NCBI GenBank assembly: GCA_013397865.1
Contig: VZTI01002344.1
Coordinates: forward strand, 1,267,737 to 1,331,736
DNA length: 64,000 nucleotides
Reading direction: 5' to 3'
Origin: Struthidea cinerea
Taxonomy: Eukaryota > Chordata > Aves > Passeriformes > Corcoracidae
The translations under genes and the position numbers were made by a program. Under the pieces are notes generated by a model. The model was not told the DNA's origin and did no database searches. It was given only the letters and a program-made list of their open reading frames with translations. Position 1 is the first letter of the stretch. Every line of letters starts with the position of its first letter. Shown here one piece after another: positions 37,701 to 51,226 of this stretch.

Positions 37701-40700
37701 TTAAATGCAAATGAGATGCCGTCAGTAGGAATTCTGCTTCAGTGCATAGCCCTGATGTCAGAGGTCCCCGCAATGTCCAGGTACAACCACTTAGTCTGCT
37801 GGAGTGTCCATCAGCCGGAGAGTGAACATTGTTTCTTTGCTTTCAGCTTTTTAGGCTCAGTAGTTCAAAACAACATTCTTCTTGTCTTCATCCGTGAGCT
37901 ACAAATGCAGTACCCAGTCATTTCCTTACCTTTGGAATGGAGTTAAGTAATTAGCCACATCTTCGCTTCACTTTAAAAAAGCTGTGAAACCCATCATAAG
38001 CTTAAATTGTAATACTTAACTTACTGGTTTCAGGTGCTTGTGTTCAGAAATCCACTAGGGAAAACTTCCAATCAGCTGTCACTTCAATCTGGAGACACCT
38101 AAACTCCCTGAGGCTTCTCAGATGTGTGTGGGTGGCTGCTACTTAACCTAGCTCTGGCAAAGCAAATGGGCCGGTGGTAAACCTTTACTATTAGAATTGT
38201 ATCAGTTAATCAGAGTTATTTTCACAGAATTAGGCTGAGAAGCAAATAGGTCATTGGCAGCTAAGCTGAGTAAATAATTGTCATGAGTGAGAGGAGTGGA
38301 TGGTGATGAGCACGGATAATGGCAACATGTTTGTCTGGCTCAGCTTTAGCCTTGCTGGTATTTCGCACACGGAAGTGATCAGCTTGCTGTCTAGGACACA
38401 ACTATGGCCAATTAGGAAAAAGGAAACTAGGTGTTTCTGTCCCTAATTAGAGTAAATGTTCCCAGTACAGCTGTTGTACATGGATAAGATCAGACTCATG
38501 GCAACTACATTTTGTAACCATGGCTTGCTCTCTTCTAAAATCTGTCAAATGAGGAAGGAGATGGCAGCTGCACTTCATGTAATAGCCTGGCACTCAGCAG
38601 GAGTTGGCAGGTGCAGATATTTTTTCTTTTGAGGAGGTTAATATCCACATGTCCTATCTCCTAATGCAATAATTGATCATCAGACTCATAGCTGCTCACG
38701 GTGGTGGCGCATGCTGCCCTCCTTTGGGGAGCTGTCACAACGAGAACTCAAGATTGCTATATCAGGAATTCATCATGTTGGAGACCAGTAGCTGGGATAC
38801 ATTCCAGGAAAGTGAATGTTCAGGTTCACTGCTCAAGCACTATTTACACATTTATGCACTGACTGGCTAATCATAAAACACATAAATAAGTTTGGCAGTG
38901 AGAACCCAACATTCCTACCCATCTAGGAGAGTGAACCTGCTGCAGCCTAGGCTGGGTACACACCCTCTGCTTCTCTCCTTCTGCTCCCCACAATCTTAAG
39001 ATGAATCTTTGCACCAAGACATGGCTATAGGAGGAGAAGGAGGAGTGCAGCCTGCCTTCAGCCCCATGAATAGTTTTTATTACACCAGGCAGGACACCTT
39101 CTGAAGCAATAAGTTTTAGACTACCTGAGGCTGAGTGAGTAAATCACACCAATTTCGTTGGGTCCACAGCAGATACATTCCTTCTCTGCCTCATTTTTTG
39201 GATCTCAGCAGGATTTACAGAAAAGTAGGTGCTCAGGCTGTGGACAATCTTAGCATGCATGGAAGCACAGCTGCAAGTCCCTACAGAGCTTTCATTAGCT
39301 GCCTTAAGGGATCTGTCTTAATGAGAAGGCTCCTGAAGAACTGCAGGGTTCACAGGGTTAGGCAACAACTAAACCAAAACTTTTGGATTAAAAAAAAGTA
39401 GATTTAGGAGAAGATCCAAAAATTATTGAAATGAGCGTCAAGTATCTAAGATTGACTCTTTAAATTATTCTCTCTATATTGATTTGCCTATCAGATACAT
39501 TAAAGTTGATGCATTTGTAGGCTGGACTATAATTAGGACCTGCCATCTGAAACCGGCTGAGATACATTGGTAAATCCTTTAAAGATGCTGTTACACGTCC
39601 TATTTCCCCACTCTAGTAGAGGACAGTGTTATTAAATTATTTTTAATTGACCTTATCAAATGGAGTAATTACTTCAATGGTGGTAATTAAAGCAAACACT
39701 GATCTCTTACCCAGAATATATATGAGAGGAAATGTGGTGAGATCTGCTTTAATTTTTTTTTTTTTAAGTCTATTTATTCTTAGACTAATATTTCACATTT
39801 TCTTCCTTGGGAAAGACTGAAATAAAATTTAAAGCACTGTAATTCTTCTAAAACAAACAAGTAATGCCTCACACTCCTATTTTCAAGAAGATCTTGGTTT
39901 TCAGTCATTGGAATACTGCCTTTATGCTTTTTCATATGAATCAGCAGTAGAAGATATTCCCTGTTGATTATGATTCCACAATAAGCTCATTTTTAACTCA
40001 GCTCTGGTTTCAGGAAAAATATAAATTTGATGGCTTTACAATGCAGGTATGTATCTAGGGTAGAAATATCATATTCTGCTAGAAAATGATACTGCTTCTT
40101 ACTAGAACCACAACAGAACACTTTATCTCTGGAGGTCTGAAGAGACCCCTTTCTGAGCAATTCCACTGGGGGTCAGATTTAGTAGACTGTTATCCTCTAT
40201 AAACCAACCATGAAAAATGGACAGGAAAACAGTGCATAAATAGGCAGTCCTGGAGAGAACACAGAAAGCCATATAGATTCGAGCAACTCTTCCAGAAAAC
40301 CTTTCCCACAACTAAACTGGATCTTCCCAACAAGTGTTGCTTTTAAAAATCAGTTGCGGTATTCCCCACTTAAGTTTTGTAAAACACACATCAGTATGAG
40401 ATGAAGACTTACATAAAATCTTTCAGTTTGAACTACAGTGATCATTAATTAAAATTAAGCGTTATGGTGGAAAGTGTTCAACAACACTAACCCTGGTGGT
40501 ACAACCACTACATCAGAACACAAATATCGGTATTTTGTCTCTGAGACAAACCTGTAATCGTCCAAACAGCAAATTGGCACCAGTGAAATACAGCATAGGA
40601 GCACAGGCATGAGAAATAGAGCTTCAGGATGCCTAAGTGCATGCATGCAGTAACCCACCTGGAATGAGTGCTGTCCTCTTCAAGTTCTCGTAATACATAC

Positions 40701-42340
40701 TTTGTGTGAGAATCCAGTGTACCTATTTCTCACTTTGGCCTTTGATGTCCAAGCTACTGCTGCAGATTTTTAAATCAGATAGCCTTAATCTCTTTTCTTT
40801 GTCAGGTACTGTAATTCCTAGCTGCCTGTCCTCTGCAGAGCATGAAATTAGGAATTGTGTACTCTTCACTGTTAATGTATTACTTTAATGGTTTGTAAGA
40901 AGTGTGATAACAAAGGGCTCATTTCTCATGCCCAAACATAATTTAATTCCTGAAACCAGTTCGGCAGGCAGCCTTATTCACTTTATACAATACTTTACTC
41001 TTGGGTGTGTATCAGAGCCGGAACCCAAGAATCTCAGATTTGGCCAAACCTCTAATTACAGGGCTGTCTGAATAATCCACCTTCAGAAGTGCCCTACAGA
41101 GTGCAGCTCCAGTTCAGCCTTGTTCCACAGGTCTTTCACCTACATGGCTGCTCATTGTGCCCAGCAGTTGCACGCACACACCTCCTGTGTCACTGTAAGA
41201 ACCACAAATAACGAGTTAACCAGCTCACCATGCCAGCAGAGCTCTAGCACCCATGCTCTCCCTGTAGCTCGGTGGCTTGCCTCTGATGCCATTTTTTCCT
41301 GAGGCTGTCTGCACATTTGGCTTCCCTCTTTCACCAGCTGGGAAGGGTTACCAGCCAGCTGCATGCTTCTGAGCAGACAGTAGATCTACACAGACACACA
41401 GGCAGAAGAAAACACAAGCAGGAGCCAGTGTTTGGCTAGGAATCATTGCTTTTGACACATGGCTGTTCCTCCATAGTGCTCAATCCCATCCATCCTCTGC
41501 CCATCTGCTTCCCCCTCTGTGTTCTCACCCCAAGACATTTGCAAGGTCGACACCATGCTGAGTGACAAGGTGTAGCACATACTCATATAGAGGACATTTT
41601 ACGTTCAGGATGGAGTCTGGTACATGCACAAACACAAATCAAAACAGATTGAATCACCCAAGGATGACACAGAAATATTTCAGAAGGAAAATGTGGCTGA
41701 GCTCCTACCTGTGATTCAATTAGTCATCCACTCTAGTGTTTCACAGCAAAAGACAGCTTGTTAGACTAGGACCCAAAGTGTATCTAGAAAAGCTGGATGA
41801 GTCAGAAATAGGTTATCTTGAAATATCTTGGAAACACACCTCTGCTCACATCCTACCCTGACTGAGATGCTTGCATGTCTGAGACCATTCACAATCTGAT
41901 TTCCTGGCCAGTCCAGAAGGATGTAGAGATACTTCTCTTTTTGTTTTTCCATCAGGTAGGGTATAGTTTTCCAACCAAATGCTATTGGCTCATTTGCACT
42001 GTTAAACCAGGGACTTCTCTAGAGGATTGTGACTGAAGAGGCCTCTCTGAATGTTTTATATATCTTCCTTTCTATAGAGCCCTGCTAGTGAATGACTGTG
42101 TCCCCTCCAGATGTGTTGGCTTGGAGTATATTCATGAAGGAAAAAAATCACATAATGAATTCCCTTTCATCATGTCCTTGTGGTTAAGGAAGTGTTCTCT
42201 GGAAACTGTAAGGATCTGTTCAGTGCCTACAAACTATATGAATCTAAGCCTGAGGAAAGATGTTTTTACAACAACATCAAATTTGAGCTCTTTCCTTGAT
42301 CAAGCTTTATAATATATTTTGTTTCCTGACTGAATGTGTG
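34781..42340. other. Non-coding unique sequence, candidate regulatory DNA
   Basis: This is the longest stretch without a mobile element in the middle of the window. No gene was recognised, and all open frames are under 90 codons. It contains a C-rich run near 35255-35270 and an A16 run at 36727. Three intervals, about 37100-37330, 38160-38520 and 39480-39700, have complex, non-repetitive sequence with clustered TAATTA-type and CAATTA-type words. They are the best candidates for conserved non-coding elements, but conservation cannot be judged from one sequence. Confidence 0.5.
36727..36742 (+). repeat. A16 homopolymer
   Basis: Sixteen uninterrupted A residues. No retrocopy with a matching transcript end was recognised upstream, so a processed-pseudogene tail is not supported. 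Confidence 0.9.
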
Positions 42341-42905
42341 TCCAGCAGGACTAGAGCAGTGATTGTCCCCCTGTATTCAGCCCTTGTGTGACCACACCTC
42401 AAATCCTGTGTTCAGTTCTGAGCCCCTCACTACAAGAAAGGACATTGAGGAGCTGGAGCGTGTCCAGAGAAAGGCAGTGGAGCTGGTGAAGGCTCTGGAG
42501 CACAAGTTCTGTTGGGAGAAGCTGAGGGAGCTGGGGGAGTTTAGGCTGGAGGAGACTTGGATGAGGCTTATCAGTCTCCACAACTCCCTGAAAGGAGGTT
42601 GTAGCCAGGTGGGGGTCAGTCTCTTCTCCCAGGTAAGAAGTGGCAGGGCCAGAGGAAGTGTCCTGAAGTTGTGCTAGAGGAAGTTTAGATTGGATATTAG
42701 GAACAATGTCTTCACCTAAAGGGCTGTAAAGCATTGGGACAGGCTGCCCAGGGAAAGCAGTTGAATAAATACCACCACCCCTGGGGATATTTAAAAGATG
42801 TGTAGATGTGGCACTTAGGGACAGGTTTAGTGGTGAACACACCAGTGCTAATGGTTGGGCTGGACGACCTTAAAAGTCTTTTCCAAACCAAATGATTCTA
42901 TCATT
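42341..42905 (+). mobile_element. CR1 LINE, 5'-truncated, with ORF2 C-terminal remnant and 3' end
   Basis: The longest CR1 copy here, about 565 bp. It starts near TCCAGCAGGACTAGAGCAGT and ends near CAAATGATTCTATCATTT, the diverged form of the CR1 3' terminal repeat. The frame at 42363-42677 reads RKDIEELERVQRKAVELVKA, then HKFCWEKLRELGEFRLEE and SLKGGCSQVGVSLFSQV. This is the conserved C-terminal part of CR1 ORF2 (ERVQRRA, EERLRELGLFSLEKRR, YLKGG), as known for the family. After a stop, the same frame continues KFRLDIRNNVFT and KHWDRLPRE, so several stops break the end of the frame. The reverse-transcriptase catalytic core is absent through 5' truncation. This copy is dead, although less decayed than the other CR1 pieces. 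Confidence 0.95.
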
Positions 42906-45900
42906 TTAAACTCTGTTCCACCTACAGACACACACAAAATCCCAACCAGTGGCCTGTGCCATGTCTTTCAGTGGTTATGATCTCTCAAAGGAAATAGCCT
43001 CTGGATGTCATGGCAAAAAACACGCCCATGGACTCAGGCCTCAGCATTTGAAAAGCCTTCCTGTGTGATGAAGGCATTCAAGCAGGCCAAAGTCTGTCAG
43101 GATGGATACTGGCAACAGATCTTTGTGGGATCCAGGCCCAGGGAGAGCCTGAGGGAGCAGCACAGAAGGCTGCCCCGGTGCAGTCTTTGGTAACAGGGTT
43201 CTGATGTAGCAGAACACACGCAGTAATTGAGATAATACAGCTGGTAATGGGATAAAGCAGCACCTGCTGATTGCAAACAAGATTGGTCCAAGAGAAATAG
43301 AAATTCAAGCAATTTTACAGACACAACATGAGTTGGGGTGAAATCACTGGAAATAATGTGGGAAGGCATCTTGGAAAAATATTAAACAGGGACTTAAAGA
43401 ATTTGTGTATCAACAGAGCTTACATAAAATTGTCCTGTGTCTGATAGACGCTATGGAAGAAAAAATAGAACATTAAGAATGGAGAAGAGAGGCTATGGAG
43501 GCACAGAAAGAAAAAAAGTATGTTACCATGGGAGAATATGTAGGTGGAAATATGATCAGTGTTGTACACAGGAGCAGAGAAATGTTTAAATAAAACATGT
43601 CCAGCTGGTTTATTCTGCTACTGTTCTTAAGTGAAGTGAAACCATTGAGACAGAAGCTCTGTTCTGTGTATTTAATCATTTTGCAGGGAGTGGGATATTT
43701 GAAGCTTTGGGAAAATACATCAGAAAGAGATGTGAAAAAGACTCAAGGAAACAGCATGGGACTGAAGCAGATTTTAAACATTTTTTCAGGGAAATAGGAG
43801 GTTGAGTATATGGAGTGTGCAGTTGTCTTTGGAAATGGATGTCTCTTTAGTATGCTGTTACTCAGCTGCATCTTTCGAGCTTGATTAATGCTTAATGTGA
43901 TTGTCTTTAAAATCTGTCAGCATTTGGCACAGATCAGATAAGTGGCTGTGACAGAAGTGCAAATATTTGTACTGCAGTTTTGTACCCTGATGTGGTTATG
44001 ATTAATAAGTTTTGCTTATGCACCTCTAGAGATTGTTTTGTAAATTATCCTGCTTGGATATATTAAATTTATATTGTATCAAAATGCTCAAATATGTTTT
44101 CCTATGGGCTTACTATTTTAAATAAATAGGCAGCAACTTTGCTTAGAGAACCTAGCTGGCACATTTTAAAAATCATGCCAAAGTTGAACAGATTAAATTG
44201 GTCAGAAAGAGATTGAATCACAGGATATGTCCCCTGATACAGGCGGGAAATGGGACTAAGTACTTTAAAAAAATAATTTTCAGGAAAACAGAAGAGATGA
44301 AAGCTTTTTCAATAAAGATGACAAAAGATTCCAGATGCTGTAAAACATAAAATTCACACAAATCAAGCTGTAAAGTAAGTTAGTTATTTGGAGATAGAGC
44401 ATGAAGAAAGAAAGAGTTGTTCACTAAAGGAGCAATGATGGATTAGTGAAGTTTTTTGCTATCTCCTCTATATCTGAAGGACACAAAGCAATGGGGTCTT
44501 CCAAAGTGGGTATGCTGTCCAAAGAGAGTAAAAAGCAAAGCTTTTGTTTTGCCTGGTGTTCAAGCAGCCTCCTGTTACCACAGGTGTGCAATGGATCTTG
44601 GTAACATCAATAAGGACATAGTCACCAACTACACTACTCTGGAAGAGAAGCTAGGAGTTTCTCACAATCATGGCTAAAACTGAGTTACAGTGATTGGGGA
44701 GAGTAGCTGAGGAGGATGGCTGGTGAGAGATGAAAATACTCATTGATATTATTGACATTTACCAGATTGTAGATTCTAATTAGATGCTGGGTTATTAAGG
44801 CAGCCAAAGGGTCAGAGAAAGGAAAAATCCCCATTGCCTTTGACAATTTGATTTTTTGGTGTTCAGTCTGCACAGGGAAATAATTGCCACTTCTTGACCA
44901 GAAATGGCATTTGATCCAAAGGAGATCTGAGCTTACTTAGGCAAAAGAGACAGGGTAGGTAATGCTCTTGTCCTTACTTGAGTCCAGCTGTCACACTTCC
45001 AGCTCTGATGGTGAGCTGCTTCCTCTTCCTCTCCTACACAGGGTTTCACAATTTTCTCTCCACTTTCGTCCACCAAAAGACCAATTTCCTGTTAGGATTC
45101 CTATCAATGATTTTATATCCTTACTCTTTGGAACTGTGTTTCCTACTCATGTTTTCCTTCCATAAGCTCTTTTAGCCAGTTTTTTTCCATATGCAATTCA
45201 GATTCAGCAAAAGATGCAGGCACAGTGTGAAAATGTTTGGAAGAATGAAAATGACAAAATGAGATGAGAGACTTGGCAATGATAAGGAAGGTTGAAACAA
45301 ACTGTATTCTGAATCTGAAAATAAGGTCCTTATTAAAACGAAGATTATTAAATTATTCCTAAGTTACTGTCTATTTTTGCTTTGAAGTGTAACCAGCCTG
45401 GAAACTTCCCAGCTCCCACATCTGGCTTGACATCAACTGTAGATAGACTAACAGTTTTACATAAATATTTTTCACACAATTCCTGTCCACATCGGATTTC
45501 CTCTTGTAAGTCTGGAAATTTTTTCCAAGTAAGAAATTCAGATGATGATATCCTCAAAACAAACATATGTTATTCCAGAACTCTTTGAAGGACAAGCTTC
45601 CTTTATCAAACAAGTAGCACAACCATTCTGATAGATATGCTTGTGTGGCAATTCAGATTTTTTTGGACCCTGAAAAGAAGTTCTCTTGTTTCTTCAAGCT
45701 GAGAACCATGAACATTTGCATACAAATACAGCTTTGGGACATAGCCACATTCTTTTGTATGTGCTGATTGCAAAGAGTGCAGTGCCTGAAACTGTATTCC
45801 AAAAGTTCTGAATTCACAAGTTGCAAACAGCCTGTCACTAGTGGTTATTTCTCCCCAGACAACAGAATGACAGCAAAGTTACTGTCTACATTTTAGTGAT

Positions 45901-46327
45901 CTGAACACTAATGGATTCATTGAGAAGAAAAATATCTATAGAGGCCAGACAGCCCCATTCTGTCCTTCTAAGTCTTTGGACAACAGGTTGTAGTCTGTGA
46001 ATGATCAAATCTTTCTTTTCTCAAGTCTTGTTTTAGTGGGTGGTTGGTTAAAAGTGCAGTGCTCAGCTTCTGATTCTGCTGCTGTTTGTGTAGGTTTCAG
46101 CACACGTTCTATTAAGAAGTGTCAAAGTAATGCCCTTCTGTGAGGGGCTCCCTCCCCTCAAAAGGAAACTCATCAAGACATGTTCTCAATTGCAAGCTGA
46201 AAATAGGATCCCTGAGCCACTGCCTTTGCTGTTGTTGTTTTCTTTAAATCAAATCTGTTTGAAAAAAAAAAAAAACTTTAATGGTTGAAAACTCAGAAAT
46301 CAATGCATTCTCAACCATTTAAGATGT
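42906..46327. other. Non-coding unique sequence
   Basis: No gene was recognised. Overlapping minus-strand frames at 43041-43369 (to 90 codons) and a plus-strand frame at 43005-43193 lie in a slightly GC-richer patch, with no known domain. An A-rich run lies near 46260-46275. Confidence 0.55.
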
Positions 46328-46401
46328 TAGATATGATCTGTGGATTCAGGATCTTGAACTTAGATGTGATCTGTGGATTCAGGATCTTGAACTTAGATGT
46401 C
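46328..46401 (+). repeat. 33-bp tandem duplication, two near-identical copies plus a partial third
   Basis: The unit begins TAGATATGATCTGTGGATTC at 46328 and repeats at 46361 as TAGATGTGATCTGTGGATTC, with a single difference over 33 bp. A third partial unit, TAGATGTC, starts at 46394. The near identity suggests a recent slippage or unequal-exchange event, so the copy number may vary between individuals. Confidence 0.9.
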
Positions 46402-49400
46402 TAAATCCTATTTAAATTCTATTTTGAGTTGAACACTTTCGCATATCATGTTTAATTTAAGAAGTGACTTAAGGTATATCTTGTCTGCTGATCTTATTTC
46501 CATCTATTCCTGGATTTCAGCCCAAGGTGTCCCAATATTCAAGTTTGAAAATACTTTAATCTCTAGATGACTTGTCTGATATGCACAAGGATTAGAAAGT
46601 GGGTCTTTGTTGTGTTTATTTTTAACTTTAGCTGTTATCTACCTGCTCTGGAATAAAGGAGCATGCAAAATACCCTTGAAATTCTGATAGACATTCAATG
46701 TCTTTCTGAATATTTTCCTTGCTGAAAAGCAAGTTCACAACAGCTGAGAGAAAAAAAAAGTATTCAAAAAATCTCAGGGAACTATGGGATATGCACTTGG
46801 GAATAAGGACAGAAAGAGTAATTGGAATGGTGCCTTGTCCTCACGTGCTGGTCAGTCTAGCATATTTGGGCTGCTCAGGCAGAGGTAGTAAGCAGTCACA
46901 ATGAAGAGGCAGTCTCAAAACATAAAACTTACTTTTTTTAATTGTGCCTTAGAAGTCTCAGTTTTTAAAGTGGTAAAGGTGATTTATCTGCAGTTCTGTA
47001 GCTTGCCTCTCACTTACAGATTTGAAGCCCTTCACCTCAGCTGCTGTGGCAGTGTTTTCCCAGGAATGCTTTGGCAGTGCTCCCTGTTGTTCTCATCCTG
47101 CTGTTCCTACAGCCTGGCACCTGCAAACTCCAATAAGGCTCTCATGGTGAGCTTTCATTTGAAGTCACACCAGTGCTAGATTTCACCCCCTTCCTACCTC
47201 ATGGTTGCAGTATTTGGTTTATATTAGGGGACCTGATCACATGCATGCACAAAGCTTCAGAAATGAGGCAACACCTGTGCCTGATCAAGCTGTGCTAATA
47301 GTAGGAAGAGCCTACAGAGGAAACTTTGAAGTTTTTCACCCTGAAATGAGCACATGAAAAGGGCAAAGGAAAGAGGCAGAAACTGGTCCTTGGCAAGAGG
47401 GTACTCACTGCTTTTACTGCCAAGAGTAAAGAGGTTGTTTAGGGTGAATGATTTTTATTGGTTTTTCTTGTTTTGCTTTAGAGGAAGATGATACCCTTCC
47501 ACTCCCTGGCAGTTAATGCCTCCCCATCTATCCTGACTCCTTCTCCTAATATAATCATCAGGAAGTTTGTCAGAGGCCTGCAAAGTACACAGATGTGCTG
47601 CAGCTACTTTTCTGCCCTTTTGACCTTTGATCTTCTGCCCAGCACTTTACTCAGGCTTATTAGCCAGTATTTTGCACAGGTACAGTGGCACTCACTGTCA
47701 GTCAATCAGCCTATGGCAACAACCACCTATCACTGAAACACACCTCCAGAATGTTTCCAAAAACTGATCATTTGTGAATCAGTTTCAAGCAATTACGGAC
47801 CACAGTTCAGCAATAAGTTATGGATAAATCATCCTTGATTGCCAGCAGAAATTAATTGCTATTTGTGGTTTGTTATTAATTACTGACACCAGTTGTTCAC
47901 AAGCCACTACAAGTCAGCAGCAGTCAGCAGTATATAGAACCAAAGACCATTTGCTTTGCCACTGTATTTAATTGCAAAACCTATAAGGTTTTATACAGAC
48001 AAGTTCAACAAGTTTAGCACATGGCACCTGTTGCTTGTTCCCAACATATAGGGACAGAATACTGCTGTAGTCAAAGGATGCCCAAAGGCATTCTGTGCTT
48101 TTCCACTCAATCCAGAATCCCAGATGCTTAGGTTTCTTCAGAATGGCATTTTCAACCTTCACATTTGGTGTCCATTTCCAAGTTTCAGAACAATATTCCC
48201 TCAAATAATGGCCTTTTAAGCCTTCATTTATTTTTTTATTATCTTGTAAATCACTGGTGTGCAAGATAGTAACCACAGGCTTTGGAAATAGTCAACATAC
48301 ATAAGACCATTCTAAACATTAATGAGAATTCTCTGTAAACACTGGGGAAATTTATCAGGACAAATGACAAACAACATTGGTGTAGGAAAATGGATGACAG
48401 TTATAAATATTGCATGGGATTGTTGAGCTCTTGAAGAATGCCGCCTTCTAATTCACAGTAAATCAGATTCCTTAGAGCATTTGAAGAATACCTGAAATGT
48501 TGGATGGATAGGCATTAGAATTTCTCACCTAAATATTCTTGCAATATCATTCACCCTCCTGAGTAAAGCAAATCTGACAGAAAATCAATACCCTAGCACA
48601 TTATATCTGACATTTATGAATGTAATCAGATACTATTCTTCTCTGCATGGGGTCACCATTGCCTCTAATTAGATAAACAAAATTATTCCTCATTTTGAAA
48701 TGTAGATTCTATTCCTGTTATGTTTTATTTGACATAATCTCTTATGATGACTACATACATTATGTACATGTGTATTAGAGCACAACTCGTTGCTAATTAC
48801 ATATATTTATTACAGATTTAATGAAAAAATAACTATGCAAGATACTGGCAACAATCAAAATTTTGTGTCCATGAAGACATCACCCTGCAGCTTAACAAAA
48901 TGAAAAATCAAAAAATGGCCATGAGTTGCAACAGAGACTTCCCCCTTCCTATTCTTCTCTTCAAATCATTGGTCAATATTCTCTCAGCTCTATTCAGAGT
49001 CTGTCAACGTGTGGAGATAGAAAGAGGTCTGGAAGTGTATTTCATAAGAAGGAGAAAACATATTCATGCCAAATGACCCTCAGAGGGAATGCATCACCTC
49101 AGAGACGGAATCTGGTAATTCCAAATCAATATAAATTTCTTGTCTGCAGAGATTCTCAAAAACTGCTTTCATGTGGTAAAGAGTGAAGAGCCAAAATCAC
49201 AGATGCAAGTCGTGCAGTACTGCAGGATTCAAGGCTTATTAAGATCAGCAACTCAAAATTAAATTGCTCTACATCTAGTACATCTCAGACTTAGACAATT
49301 CAGTTTAGGTTTCTCAAAATATCAGAAATATTGGTAGCACCACGAAGATAATAAGAGGAAGTCAGGGTTCCTGAGTCACTGGGACCACATAATCTCCAAA

Positions 49401-51005
49401 GTCCAAAGCACTGTAAGCAAGACTTTTTGACTTCACAAACCTCTACCTAGTACATAAGCTTGTCATGTACTGTAACCAGAATTGGAGCATATTCTGCAGA
49501 AGAGTTGAGAAGTACTCATCAGAAATCTTCTTTTAAATAAAGCATTAGAAAGTGGTAAATATCACCTTCATTTCTGGTTTTAAACACATCACCAAAACTT
49601 ACTGTGCATCATATAACATGTCCCATCCTTTGGTTTGGAAAAACACATAGTAAAGCACCACAACGCTTTCTCCTGACTGCAGCAGAAACACTCCTACTTC
49701 ATTGTACAGGGCTCTGAAGTGGTGCTGTAGATGTGGCACAGAGTTAACTTCATCTGCTTCAAATTAAAAATATGCCTTTTTAATGCCAAATTCCCAGTTG
49801 GGAATCAGGCATTTCGAGATCTGTGCAAACATTTCTGTGAGGCACTGCTGGAATTATGTTCTTTACACCAAATCCTAAAAACCGTGTTCCGTCCATCTCA
49901 GCAATGGCTGAAACAGAATCTCAGCAGCTGGGCAGAGTGTGGTAGAGCTGCAGAGACAAAACAAAATATGCCAAATAACAGCAGTGAAGCTACCAGTTTC
50001 CAATTCCTCCTTTTCCTTTTCCTCCCAAGAGAGCGCAGTTAGACCCTTTGTAAGCTTTACCCTGAATATCCTTGGCTAATTAAGTAATTTCAGCCATGTG
50101 CTGCTTCTGTAGTGCAAACAGAACTTTGGAAGGCAATTGTGATTGGCAGCTCCACAATGACTCAGTAACACATGCTAAGAGGAAAATAGGATAAACCATT
50201 GGTTCATTCTCAGCAAAACTCATGTACTTTCCGCAATTTACTACTGAGTTCTGAATTACATCTGCACAAGTAAAGACACAAATCATGGATGAAACTGAAA
50301 ACAAACACGCAGTCTCCTCAAAGGTTAGTCCAATTAGCAAATGATGGAATCAAGCTGCTAGTTTTTGTTGCTTTTCTCCAGATTAGAAGTGTTTGCAAAA
50401 ATTACTTCATTACGTGGAGAAAAACTGAGACTAAATATCCAAAGAATAATTCCTGACAATGAAAGCTTCTGGATGTGAAGCAATCTCTCCAGAGAAAAGA
50501 CATCAGCTAACCACTAGCCTTATTTAAGAAAGTACTGGATGATACATTGAACAATATGAGTAATTTTAAAAATAATTTTCCCATTTTTATTCCTCTGATA
50601 TTCTGGTTGCTAGACAGCATAAGCAAGAGGGATTTGCTTTTATAATGATACTAATGGTTTCCTCAATTTTTTTCAACTTCAATGCTACAACAGATTATTG
50701 CTAATTTGGTGGTGTATTAAGTTAAATCCATGCAGTGAAAAATAGTTAAAGTCTCTTCTGCATCATAATATAAATATTTCAAGTAAATTTTTACGTTTTT
50801 TTAAACTTTGAGACATTTTTTTCAGGGAAAATAAAGGTGCTACTAGGTCTTTAGCAAAGGTTTATTTTTTTTGCTTGATGCAAAATATTTGCTCAAAGTG
50901 TTAAAAGAACTTGCTTTAAAGAAAAACCAACCAAACCCCAAAAACCCCAACTACATAATGATATACAAGTATTTCCTTTAAAACTTTTGTTCTCGTGATG
51001 CCAAA
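46402..51005. other. Non-coding unique sequence
   Basis: No gene was recognised. Open frames reach 103 codons (plus strand, 49731-50042) and 102 codons (minus strand, 47968-48276), without a recognisable domain. No mobile element was seen until the CR1 copy at 51006. Confidence 0.55.
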
Positions 51006-51226
51006 TAAGTTGGATATCAGGAAAAATGTTCTTCACCCAGAGGGTGGTTGGGCACTGGAACAGGCTCTCCAGGGAAGTGGTCACAGCACCAGCCTGGCAG
51101 AGCTCAAGAGGTGTTTGGACAACACTCTCAGACCCATGGTGTGATTTTTGGGGCGTCCTGTACAGGGCCAGGAGTTGGACTCCATGATCCTGATGTGTGC
51201 CTTCCAACTCAGCATGTTCTATGGAA
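51006..51226 (+). mobile_element. CR1 LINE, 5'-truncated 3' end
   Basis: The sequence AGTTGGATATCAGGAAAAAT, CACTGGAACAGGCTCTCCAG, GTTTGGACAACACTCTCAGA, GGCCAGGAGTTGGACTCCAT and CTTCCAACTCAGCATGTTCT follows the end of CR1 ORF2 and the 3' UTR in order. The ORF2 part translates as LDIRKNV, but is frame-broken. The 3' UTR differs from that of the copy at 42.3 kb, so the two belong to different CR1 subfamilies. It is severely 5'-truncated (about 220 bp) and non-functional. Confidence 0.93.

Noticed and set aside
42399..42842. 147-codon minus-strand open frame
   Set aside because: It is the antisense shadow of the plus-strand CR1 copy.
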